Under the pieces are notes generated by a model. The model worked only from the letters and a program-made list of their open reading frames with translations. It was not told where the DNA came from and ran no database searches. Positions 24,601 to 36,600 of a stretch of 64,000 nucleotides of DNA are shown in pieces. The DNA comes from Campylorhamphus procurvoides (Eukaryota; Chordata; Aves; Passeriformes; Dendrocolaptidae), in NCBI GenBank assembly GCA_013396655.1, contig WBMV01004766.1, positions 248,001 through 312,000 on the forward strand. The letters run 5' to 3'. Within the stretch, counting starts at the first letter, position 1; each line of letters begins with the position of its first letter. Made by a program: the position numbers and the translations under genes.

Positions 24601-26802
24601 AAGTCATCAGTGCCTCAGTGGTGTGATGTTTGTTGTAAATTCTCTCTAGGCTGAAGAAAGACACCACTCTGGTGTCAGCGAACTCTGATGCTTTTATTAT
24701 ATAGGCACCTTAACTCTGCTGTTTAGGCTTGAGAAGGTTGCCTGCCTGCATCACCTCTGTGGGACCCTTCCTTCAGCGCATTGTCACTGTCTTTCGTCAG
24801 GAGCAGAGACAAAATGAAAGGGGTCAATTTAGAAGGGAGAGTGAGGTTTATGTCATGCTGGTACTTTATATATGGAAATAGTAGAGCTTCTTGTCCTTCT
24901 ATCACCCAAAACATCTGGGAAAAAAGTGAGCTTATTGAAAACTTAGTCACAAATGAAAATATCTGTGAAGACATTACTTTTGGCAAATTAAATGGCTTAG
25001 TTTTCAAATAACCTTTCAAAATCAGAATTGTTGCTTCAATTAACCTGAATTTTTATTTAATTCCATATTTGCTAAGCCGCTTCTTATGTAAAAGAAAGTG
25101 TGATATATGGGTTATACCAGTCTTTCACCTCACTCTTGGGTTTCTGCTTTTTTTCTCTGTAGGGGGAGGCAGGGAAGAGTCCGAAAAGTCTGTGGTTTCT
25201 AAATCAAATAAAATAGAAAACTAGTAAAATATGAAATGTCAACAGAGAATAAATTAATACAGTTTAAATTCACTATATTATAGGGCCAAGGGCCTGAATG
25301 GGTCAGATAAAGAAAAAAATCCCTGATAGTTCTCAGAACATACAGTGGCTGGAAAAATAGAGGTACTGTGTTGCTTCCTTTGGCTAAATGTGCTGTTCCA
25401 CTGACACTGATTTAATTTGTTAAAGAGTACCCATGCCTGCTGGACCCATACAGCCTTCCTCTACAGACAAGGATGACACACAGCTCTCACAGCTTCCAAT
25501 GACTGAGCTTTAATGCTCAGTTTCTCTGTATGGTGCACAACTAACAAGGCACAATGGCTCTGAAATCCTCTGCAGTAGTCATTCATAAAGGTTTCTTCTC
25601 ATTTACAGTGCATTAGGCTTTAGCAAACAGCATGGAAGGTACGGTGAGGGAAGGGACCAGCCCACCAATACACCGAGGCAGAAAACAATAATGAGTCTCT
25701 TTTTTCCCTCATTATTGCTCACACAGGAAAACATTCCTTTCACTCTTACTTGCCCTTGGAGTGATGGGGAATGTGCTCAAGCAGTTCTACAGTAGCTTAA
25801 TTACTTATCACAAATCTTTTAAATGAGTTTATACTCATTAATGTTGCATCTGGGAAATGGGCATTAAACCATCAATGACCTTTTTGCTAATCAAAGGCCT
25901 CAAAGCTTGTTATTTGGAGGGTACTCCTTGTACAGAGGTTTACCTCCACATCAGGCTGATCAGACCAGTTTTTCTTGCTGAATTTGGAACTGCTAGAAGC
26001 AAGCCTGCAGATGCTGTATTTAGAACGTGGTCAAGCATACGGACAGCACTGCCTCTTTACTCTGATGATATTCTTTGCAAGAGGTAAGCCCTCCCTACTG
26101 ACTTCAGGTTTATCTATGCTACTACTCAGGAAGTAACTCCATAAGACATACCTCAGGTAGCTGCATTGCTGGTGGTAGAGTAGTCATACTGTAGAGGACT
26201 CAGTGTGGCTGTTCAGGGATGCATGAAGGCTTCTGAGTGGTGCTTGAGTCCTTGGGTTCAGCTATCAGTCATGCCACAGCTCTGTTCCAGCTAGCTCAGT
26301 GTACCTAAACCTCCTACTGCATTGCAGCCCTCAGTTGTGTTGGCCTTGATTGGGTCACAGTCTGTTTAAACCAACACAAGCTGTCAGGTCCTGCAGTTTA
26401 ACCATTTTTTGCTTGTCAAGGTAACCAGCACATTTCTGTGTTGCTTCCCACCTAGTAGGAAATTAAAAAGCATTTGCTTCAATAATTGCTCCCATGACAA
26501 AATGAATATATTATATCTTAGTGTTCTAATAATTTCTAAAGTTTAAGAAGGAGCCCAGAGCAATCTCTCAGAAACTTCTGGAGGGCACTGCAGAAAACAG
26601 AAGGAAGAGAGTTCCTGGACAGCAAAGCCATTGTTACATTCAAGTTTTCCTATGATTGTTGCAAAGCCTCCTTTCAGCTCACTCAGTAAGTTAGGTAAGG
26701 AAACCAGGCTCTTTTGGTAATCTCTTCCACACTGTCAGGGCAAGGGGTCACAAACATGTAGGATCTGAGTTGAGACATTCAGCTTCTTGTTCCCTTACAT
26801 TC

Positions 26803-26835
26803 ACACAAACTTGCAAAATTTACACAAACTTGCAA
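26803..26835. repeat. Direct repeat of 14 bp, period 19
   Basis: ACACAAACTTGCAA occurs at 26,803-26,816 and again at 26,822-26,835, separated by five bases (AATTT-like). A short imperfect tandem duplication. Confidence 0.85.
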
Positions 26836-29800
26836 GTTCAGTAACAATGTCAACAAACTACAAACTGGGGTTTTTTTCTCCATGTGATTATATAAAAATG
26901 AAAAAGGGAAATGGCACTGGGAAACAGTTTCTGTTCTAACCATTCATCACTGGGCTGAGCTTGTCTTCCTGCAATGAAAGAAATTCCCTAAAAAGCTGAA
27001 CAAGGATGCTAATGACAATGGTATAGGATTTATGGCCTGGTGTCTTTCTGCCAAGATGGACCAGGCACAGGTGAGCACTCAGTAACTCAGCCTTCAGTTG
27101 TAAGAACAATTCACTTGATTCATTTCAGAATATTGAGACACAAAATCCATCATTTGTGTTAGCCTTAGGCCCAATTTTGTGCTTCATGGGACCGATGGTG
27201 TCAAGTTGAAGAGTGTGTTGGTGACTTGAAATCCAGATATCAGGAATGGGATTAATCTGAGCAAAAGCAGACATTCCTTGTGTAGATAACTGCACTGTGC
27301 CTGGTTGTCCTGGACTCCCTTAACAGAGGGGAGGAAGAGGCAATAACAGTGCAATTCATCTTGTGCTAAAACAGGCATCTAAACCTGGGCAGATAAATCA
27401 CACTTTAGAAATAATTCTTTTTCACACCGTGGGCTAAGGGAGCTCAGGTGGACTAGTGAAAATACCTAGACAGGTGATAAGGATCTGAGCCCTGCAGGGC
27501 ACTTGGTAATCCTTGCAAAACAGCATTTTTTCCACACCGTTGTCCATTTCTTCAAACTTCCTGTATTCCTCCCTGTGTAATAAGGATTCTGGGGCAGCCA
27601 GTAAGACTGTTCAGGGACAGCTGTAACAGAATAGACCAAGTGTGACCTTGCTGCTCCAAGTTCTCTTTGAAAACAGTGCTGGAAAAATCAAGCTTGTGCT
27701 AAACATAAGATATCTCATTGACATAGCACTTCTTCCTGTCATATAGTAGAAAAGTTTCGTGCAAAATTGTAAGTAAAATTATTAATTGTAAGGCAAAACT
27801 GCCTCCAGGCAATGCATTCTTCTTTCCCATTACCTGTGATTCAAAAGCTACAAAGACATGAGCAGACATCCTAAAATCTCTGGAAAATTCCTTTCCAAAA
27901 TTCCATTTCTGATGGCACTAAAGTTCAGAGGGAAAAGGAAATAAAAATTAGAATTGAAGAACATGGTCCTGTTGTGATTGCTATTAAAGGTTCACTTATC
28001 AAACACATTGAGTGTCATCCAAAAGTCAGACTTTCAACCTAGACTTGTAGTTCCTCTTGCAAAATAATGCTGTGTCTGGGAAGTCCCAGTAGTCTTGGAC
28101 TGAGGGAAGGAGGTTGTATGGCAGACACATTTAGATGGCTAAACTGATAAAAAATGTGGTGAAACAGGAGTTTTAAAAAATACACTCGTAGGTTTTTCAA
28201 TTTCCTGTCAGAATCTGCTTTAGTGACTTTAGACAATCCTGATAGTCTTGGAGATAAAGTATCTATATGCAGAAGGTGGAAAGGACCATTAATGAACACC
28301 AAACTATTAAAATGCATGTTTGCTATTCCTGGTGCAAGTAATAGCAAGCAGTTCAGTGGAAGCAAGGTGCCAGCCAAAGAGGAAGCAGTCTTAATGAAGT
28401 GTTGACAGTGTTCTAACTAGCTCCCAAACATTTATCCTTTGCCATGAATACATAAACCTCCAGAGACATTTTGAAGGAACTGGCTTCCCCTGCCAAAGAT
28501 TTGCAGCTTACCCAGTATGGCATTATCAGCTCACAGAGTGAAGCACAGCTCCATTGAAATGCAAGGGGTGGAAAAGAAGTAACCTAAGTTAAAGAATTGC
28601 TGTGTTTCAATTCTTACCCTGAGGGTTCTCCAGGAGTATTTTTTTCTTTAGTGTGAGGTCTGCATCCCAATCTAAACCCACCAAATGAGTGAACAGACTA
28701 AACACAGTGCTTGCATTAACACATGGCATCAGTAATGGCTTTATTTTGTCAATATTTAAGCAGGTATCCAGCTAGAAGTAAACATGAAACCCAGGAAATG
28801 AACACAGATTAATGTGAGCAATAACCGGAGATGGGACTTACTTATAACAACACTGTATAACAAACCCACAACTGCCAAGTTGTGGCACACCTGTTATTTT
28901 GCCGCAGGTCATATATTTGGGAATTTTCCAGGCCTAAGGTAAAGAAGAATTATTATTAATTGTTTGTGACCTAAAGCTGTTGAAGCGTATCTAAGCAACT
29001 ATGACAGTTCCTGCAGGGAACATGGATGTGCTCCAGGTTATTTCCTTTACTGACCCTCTGTATCTGCAGAGGTTTTGTAATAGGTACTTACTGTGAACCT
29101 TGTGCTTGAAAGTTTAGGATGACTTGTGTTCATTCTGTCTGAAGGTTGTAACAAGATGTTAACTGCTCTCATCATGTCATGATGTTTCCTCACCATTTCT
29201 TCATTCATTTTGGAGCTGGATCATGAATCAACCCAAATCCCATTGGAGTAGAAAGCCAGCATTCAACGCTGGACAAAAGAAGCAAAGAATTAGGTGTTAT
29301 AGATGCTTCTGTCACAGGGAAAAGGAGATCTAATGAAACATGACAGAAAATACAGCAGATTTGCTGGGACTCGTAGCCAGATATGAGTTGTATCTAATGG
29401 GAGACATAATCAAAGCATTTTGCTCTCTGCTGCTCTTTCTAATTTCGAGGGAACTGTGGCTGGTTTACATGTCTTCACACACACCACAAATGGATAAGCT
29501 GGAATTGCTGAGGCTAAATCCACTTGTCTGTCCCACCTGTGTACAAGATGTTGGTGTTTGGGGGAAGGCTGGTGATCTGAAACAGCTGAAAAGCTGATGG
29601 GACCGTGCCTGAACTGTTTGTAGACTCTTATTAACACAAACCTGTACAAAAATTAAGTGCATTGACTTCAGCGTGCACTGCTGGGAAGGAGAGTGTGGGT
29701 GAAGATGTGTTTATCTGCTTCAGCTGAAAAGACGGTGGGCTTTTGGGAGCTGGGGTTGATGGGTGTGGAGAGCTGGGGACAGGAATTGCTGTTGTCATCA

Positions 29801-31734
29801 CACTGACCCTGATGAATGCACATCTCCGTCAGGAGTGACAGAAGTAACTGAGAGCAGGCTGGATTGTGACAGAAAGTGGAGTCCCAAGTTAGGGGATCTG
29901 CATCCTGAATACAGTGACTCCATCTTAGTCATACATTTGTTAAGGAAAACTTGATTCTTTTTAAGGGTTTTGCCCCACTCGTCCTCTTTATTCTTGCCAG
30001 AGAAATCAAAAAAAGAGAGGGGTAATACTGAAGATAAAAGACTCAAAAACTGTCAGGTCATGGGCATCTGTTGAGTAAAAATATAGATAAAAAAATGCTG
30101 TGTATCACCCACAGAGGAGCACACATAGCACATCTCACTGGCTGGAGCAACACTGAAAGATTATTTCTTTCTCATTTTTGCCATTAGATATTTGAGTTCT
30201 CAAAACACAGTGTCCACTTTGTCTGTAGGTGACATTATTCCCCTACACCCACACAGAGAAACTTTCTTGATCCTACAACCTACCCCAGCACTCAGATGTC
30301 CATGGAGTTACTGAATGCAGAATACAGTTTCACAGCAGGAGCTCGGTGGGATTGCATGATCCTGTGTGTGTTCAAAAAGCATGGTGTTCTTTTTGCCGCT
30401 TTTATTAGAGTTGGATATTAGATTCATTGATCTCAATAATTAAGGTGTATCTTGCATCTCTTCCAGACCAATATACTTGTGTTCTTTCCCATCAGCTGAA
30501 GGGTTTATTTTTGACTGGGTACTTTCATATGTATAGATTGATTAAACTGAATTTTCTTATTTGTTTTGATTGCCTTACATAGTTATCTCTCCAACTTCAG
30601 ACCTTTAATAATTTTTCTCATTCCTTTACCTCTGTCTCTTGGAGGGTTTTTTGATTGTGCTGTGTAGGGACTGTATAATTGCCACGTTCTCTAACAGATC
30701 TTCCTGAGCATGGATTGATTCTGAGAGACTGAAAATTCCATTCCAAAAATGATAAGAAATGAAAGAAAGCCGTACTGTTTGGATATATAAATGTGGATAG
30801 ATCAGCAACACATACATATGAATATATATTGGTATTAATTTATAACAATAAAATAGATTTTAAAGAGTTGCTGCACTGACTCAAGTTACCTGTGATTTCA
30901 GAGTGAATTAATGTCCCTCTATACAGTTTATGCATTTGTTTTATATTACACATCAATAAAAGCACATCAAATTCAAAACCATTCTCATTTATGGGGAACT
31001 TTGAGGCAAAACAGTACAGCAGCTACCTTGCTATGAGTTATAGGGTAGTCACTTCTTCAAATTAAAGAAAATACTGCTGTACTTCCAGCTAAGCAAGTAC
31101 AGAATGTGACCCCGCACTGCACCAGCCTCCTGGCCTAAAAGTAGCTGGTAAATATCCTTCCATTGATGAAACTATCCATCCTTTTGGGGACAATCTGAAA
31201 AGAGAGCAAGCCATTACATCTGGTGTGGCACTTCAGCCCTGGTACAGAGGGAGCATTGTTAGTGGGAGCCAGAAATCCAAAGCACATTTGCATTGTATTG
31301 ACTGGCCAAGACAGATGTGGTGCTGTCAGAGATATGCAAAAACATGTCAAAAAACTTTCTGCACTGCAACATGTTTCACAGCAGGGGAAAACGCAGGATA
31401 TTGTCTCTGCTCGCCTTTGCCCTCCTCAAATCATAAAGCTGACATTCTCCTGGCAAAATAAGGTGGTTTAGCCTTTTGAATTCATCCCATTGAAATTCTG
31501 TACACTGATGTACAGACTGATTTAATTGCAGCTAACATTTAGGGAAGGGCATCCACGGACAGTAGGTGCCTTCTGGAGCACAGTGTGGAGACTCAGGAAG
31601 GGAAAATGTTTTGTAGTAACTCATTCTCCTTCTCTGATCTTGCAGAACTGTGGAACAGAGGCATCTGTGGGACCTCTCACTGAAAGCCTACTTGCTATAG
31701 GGAGGTAATAGACAGGAATCATGTCTTCCCTGAT

Positions 31735-31760
31735 CTATATACATGGTCTATATACATGGT
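31735..31760. repeat. Perfect 13 bp tandem duplication
   Basis: The unit CTATATACATGGT occurs twice with no spacer and no mismatch. Confidence 0.9.
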
Positions 31761-31894
31761 GACCCACCATAATGTATGTCACATAGAATATCAGCAGAGT
31801 GAGTAGATGGAGAAAGAATGGAGCTCCTGTAGACATCTCTGCATGCTCTCCTCCCTGTTCCACTCCTGGGAGCCCCTTTGGGCCATAGCCTGGC

Positions 31895-32283
31895 AGGGAG
31901 CAACAAAAGACAAAAATATTATAGGACTGGAGCTCCTCTCCTATGAAGACAGGGTGAGAAAGCCAGGGTTGTTTAGCCTGGAGAAGACGTGTGAAAAATA
32001 TGGCTTTGTAAAATGAAGTTATAATTAAATGGCTTTAAGTAGAAGAAGGTTAGATTTAGAGTATGTATTAGAAAGAAATTCTTTATTGTGAGGGTGGTGA
32101 GGCCCTGGCACAGGTTGCCCAGAGAAGCTGTGGCTGCCCCATCCCTGGAAGTGTCCAAGCCCAGGCTGGACAGGGCTTGGAGCAATCTGGGATAGTGGAA
32201 GGAGTCCCTGCCCATGGCAGGGCATTGGAACAAGATAATCTCTAAGGTTCTTTCCAACCCAAACCATTCTATGACTCTATGAT
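31895..32283 (+). mobile_element. CR1 LINE 3' fragment with internal deletion
   Basis: The sense strand carries GGACTGGAGCTCCTCTCCTA, then 'TTGTTTAGCCTGGAGAAGA', corresponding to the end of the CR1 reading frame. After a gap it continues at AATGGCTTTAAGTAGAAGAA, 'GAAATTCTTTATTGTGAGGG', 'CAGGTTGCCCAGAGAAGCTG' and 'CTGCCCATGGCAGGGC', and ends with CTAAGGTTCTTTCCAACC and 'ATTCTATGACTCTATGA'. In other CR1 copies roughly 100 bp lie between GAGAAGA and the 'AATGGCTTTAA' block. Here they are replaced by about 45 bp, so the copy has an internal deletion. The 3' tail is intact. Confidence 0.92.
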
Positions 32284-33464
32284 TTAAATGAATAACTGAA
32301 TCTTTTTAAAAAACAATTGGAACAGCAATAATGACTAAAAGAAAATGCAGCCCTTCAAGGCTTCAAAATACTTTGCAAGTGTTATCTCATTAAGTAAGGT
32401 AAATGCACTATGTTCTTAGGTTTATTTAATAGATTTGGAAGAGGGGTTATTTTTCCCCCTGTGTCAGGCAGTTAGTCTAATTTTACAAATGCACTTTAAT
32501 TATGCATAAAAATAGAATAGATATTTTTGCAATATTCTTATTTAAACAAGCATTTAATAAAGACCTGTTAAGACCTACCATATGCTTTGTATACAATGGG
32601 CTATTATATGTGCACCTCTTTTGGGGGTTTTCAGCATTGGAGGAAACTATTATTTGACATGGGCAGCCTTGTATGCAATTGACTCAAAATTAGAGATACA
32701 ATAAATAATTATTACTAAAAACACATTAACACTGTAATAACCAGGTAGTCATTTTGATGGCTCTTAAAAAGCCAACATGGCTGCAAGTGCATCAAGCAGC
32801 ACTCATGAAGTACTAAGGATCTGGCAGGATTACTTCAGTGGTACTTAAAAAGTGTGTTATTCAAGTTACTACCAACTTCTGAGGCCAGGATATGGTTCCT
32901 TGACACTATTTCGCTTGCTCTGTCCCAGCTGCCATGGTGCAATTTTCTGGATTAGTTTGCTTCGAACTACATGATCCTAAAACTCTCTAAGTTATAAGGC
33001 CCAAAAGACCAATAGCTCAAAATTTGGTTTTCCTTCCCTGTAATTTCACATAGTTCCTCTGAATTTTAACCTAGTACTTCATGCTTGACTTTGTGCTTAA
33101 CTAAAGCCTGGCAGAACACATGCAGGGGAATCTAGATTTCTTCTGAAGAGAGCTGTAGATGCTGCTCTTCCTGAGAGGGAATAAATTACATCCAGTTTCA
33201 GCATTATTTTAAATAAATTTAAAAAAAAATATTTTTCCTCTCATTTTTCCTTTCTTTTCTCTGAATGGGAAGAGATTCAGATAATCTCTTTTTTGTCTTA
33301 ATTTGATTTTGCCTTGTGTTGTTACAGGGAAAAAAAAAAGAATGAATAAACACTTGCTTTCATTTGTACTGAAACATTAACCCATGTTTAAAGACTTTTA
33401 TACATACATTTTAGCCAACATTAGGAGGTCCCTGTATCAATTCAGATCATATCTTCTTTCTTAT
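32284..33464. other. Unique AT-rich stretch
   Basis: No gene or repeat recognised. Poly-A and poly-T runs occur near 33,220-33,230 and 33,330-33,340. Confidence 0.5.
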
Positions 33465-33612
33465 AAGCCTGGAGGGATTTAAAAGATGTGTAGGTGTGGC
33501 ACTCAGGGACATGGTTTGGTGGTGGCCTTGGCAGTGCTGCATCAACAGTTGGACTTAATGATTTTAAAGGTCTTTTCCAACCTAAATTATTTTATGATTC
33601 TATGATTCTCAT
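33465..33612 (+). mobile_element. CR1 LINE 3' end, short
   Basis: Sense copy starting at AAGCCTGGAGGGATTTAAAA and running through CTCAGGGACATGGTTTGGTG, 'GTTGGACTTAATGATTTTAA', 'AGGTCTTTTCCAACC' and the terminal 'TTTTATGATTCTATGATTCT'. These are the last 150 bp or so of the CR1 3'UTR with two tail units. A further ATGATTCTC at about 33,621-33,629 may be an extension or remnant of the tail. Confidence 0.93.
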
Positions 33613-36600
33613 ATTGCTTCATGATTCTCAGGTACAATGTGTAGAGAAAAAATTCAGCTGGCTGAACACTGTGATCACAAAACTTCATGTTACACAGAAC
33701 AAAAAGCTGACTTAGAAGCTTTCTTTATTTTTTTTTTAATACAATACAATAAATACTTGCTGGTCATATGTGAGCAAACCAAATTTTACATGGCTGGGCA
33801 AATGAGATATTTGTGTGTAAGATGCATTGCTGTGCTCTTCATCTTGTATCCAGAGTGATTTTCTTTCACCTCTTCCCTTGGGGTGATGGCTGTATGCTTT
33901 GACCCTCAGAATTACAAAACATTGGCCACACATCTGATAGTTTGTCCATAACTAGAGCCATTGACTCCTGGATACAATTAATCTCTCCTTATCTGGCCTA
34001 TGTGGAAAGCTGGTTTTATGATAATCTGATGCTCTAGACTTCTTTTCTAACTCCCAGAGGGAGGCTGTCACCTCAGAGGGTGGCTATGGCACCAGTTGTA
34101 GATACATGACTTCTATAAGGGAAAGCCTACTGTGGAGATGCTTGCCACTTTGCCATAGGGTGTGTGGAAGAACCTAAGAAACCAGCTGAAATAGAAAAAA
34201 AAGGGTTTTAAATGTCGAGAATTAGTTTAACACAGTCATCCCTCCTACCTTTATAAGGCCTTATCAATGTTCTTGTGTCTGATAGAGAATCTTGGCTAAT
34301 ATTCCAGTAAAAAGATGATCCTGTTAGCCTAAATCATAAATTAAAGCCATATAATTTTTAATTCTAAAACTATTTTTTCTTTTTTCCCTCCTGCATTTTA
34401 ATATCAATCTTCTCTGCTTTTCCAACTAGATTTCAGTTTCTCTTTTCAGTTTTCCTTTTCACCCTGATATCTGTTTGTAACACTGTGACTGTAAGTCAAA
34501 GGAAATCTGTAAAATCACTGTATTTATCCAGTCACAGCTTTTCTTCTACCTCCAACTACCTTTTTCCAACATCCTCCTTAGAACAGCACTATTGTTTAAA
34601 TAAGTGCAGAAAATTACCTGACTGAACATGAAAAGGAGACAGAGGAAAAGAAATTTCTTCCAGCAGAATCATTGTATTAGATTGACTCATCATATGACTC
34701 AAAGACAAGGGATGGATGAAAAATGAATGTACAGAATGTGGGGAAGGCAAGACTTTCCTACCAAGATACAGATTTAAGTCAGATTAATGTGATCATGTAA
34801 CCCAGCCTTAGAGATTTCACTTTTCTGCTTCCTGATGGAATTAATTACCTTTTTTCTTTTGCAATGTGCACTTCTGTGCACTAACAATGTCTAGATTTGG
34901 GGTTGGATAGACTGATCAGCAATTACATTTTTGTAAGACTTTTGTTCCCATTTTTTGCTTTCTAAGTTCAAAATACTGATAGTTTTGACAGTATCAATGG
35001 AGAGGTTGAGGGACATATATGACATTCAATGTTCCTTTGTTTACAGTCATTCCTTGCTCTGGCATGTCTAGATGTATATCCTGTAAAATAACTTTACTTA
35101 CCAATACATTTCCAGGTCCTGACATTCCAGTTATCCAAACTGCATGTGCACCACTTCAGGAGTGGGGCTTTCTTCTGGAGAGGCACGGCTAAAACAAAAT
35201 GCAAGTATAGTCATGGGGACCATTTGTTCCCAGGACTGCTGCATGCAAACAATATAGGCAAAACCACACTATGTTTATTTTACTTATAAAACCTGCCTCA
35301 TGTGACCAGGTCCTCTCAAACAGTTCCAGCTTACCTCATGCCCCATGTGCTGTAAATATATTGCTGTAGTGGGCTGTGATACAGCCTTCAAGATTATTTC
35401 AAGCACTTGAAAACTAAACATGAACATACCCCCAAAAATACATTTATCTACAGAGGTACCACGTAAGGTTTGGAAGAAACTGGGTTTAAATGCTGTGTAA
35501 TAGAGACATGGCCCTGCTAGAAACTAGCCAAGTACCTGGTCAGTGGGTCATGTTTTCTGAGGTATCTACCATTAGAAGAGGAGATGTAGTGAATCTAATT
35601 TATCAAAAAAATTTAAATTTTTAGTTCTTTATTTTCTAGAAGCTAAATATGCCCACAGTGCTGGACATAAGATGTTGAAAATAGAAAATTATAAACCTCT
35701 CTGATATGACACATTTGGCCATGCTCACATACTGTAGAGCCAGATTTGCAGGAAGAGATGGAAGGAGCTACATACCTTATGGAGATAAAAAGAGCTTTGG
35801 GGTTCTCAGGGCTCTCCGTGTAGTGCATGTATTGAGAAAGAGGTTTTATATGATTATTTATCACTCTTGAATGATGGTGTGAAATGATACAATGAGAATG
35901 TAATCTATGCATAGGATTAGAAGAGATGCTGGAAGTTATTTTTAGGATTTTTGATTTAAAATAAAAGGAATTGCATATTTTAGGATTTTATTGATTCAGA
36001 CTTTCTGCAACCAGCATGGCATTCTGCTTCACATCATGCTGAGTCATTATTAATAATATATGTAGAATCTTGTTGGCAGATATGATGTGAACAGATATAC
36101 CTATAATTAAGCTGTGGATTTCTTACTTGTTAATGCATCAATATTTCTTCTTTTTATCATTAAGAAAAATAAGTAAACTGTTGATGTTTCTTCTTCCAAC
36201 TTTTGTCTGTAATATGACTTGGTAAATCTGATCTGGTCATTATTGAGTGTGGGTTTGTGAGACCACTTGTTATTCTTAAACCTACCTGGGGACATTATGG
36301 TGAGAAGCAGCTTGTTTTGACTTTTTTAACTCAATGAAGGGGAATCATTTCAGTCAATGATATATCCACTGAAGACATCCATCTCACAATGAAAAATGAG
36401 TGGAAACAGATTAATAAAACAGATGAATGCTCCCCTAAATACTTACTATCTTTGCATAGAACAAAGTCCTGTACCTACCAGGAGCTTGCCCTCCAGAAAA
36501 TCCTTGGCCTGTCAGAGGCTGCAGGTTCTCTCAATACCTTTCAAGCCCTCAGCCTGAAAATGGAACCTGATAAATTACCCTCTGGGTCACAGACTTTGGA

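Larger units (their letters stand above)
22863..31894. other. 9 kb stretch without recognisable transposons
   Basis: No CR1, LTR, RNA gene or exon could be recognised. Contents worth noting are two tiny tandem duplications (24,573-24,600 and 31,735-31,760), a spaced 14 bp repeat at 26,803-26,835, and scattered open frames of up to 112 codons without any domain, for example 28,039-28,377 on the minus strand. Some of the region may be under constraint, but this cannot be judged from one sequence. Confidence 0.5.
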
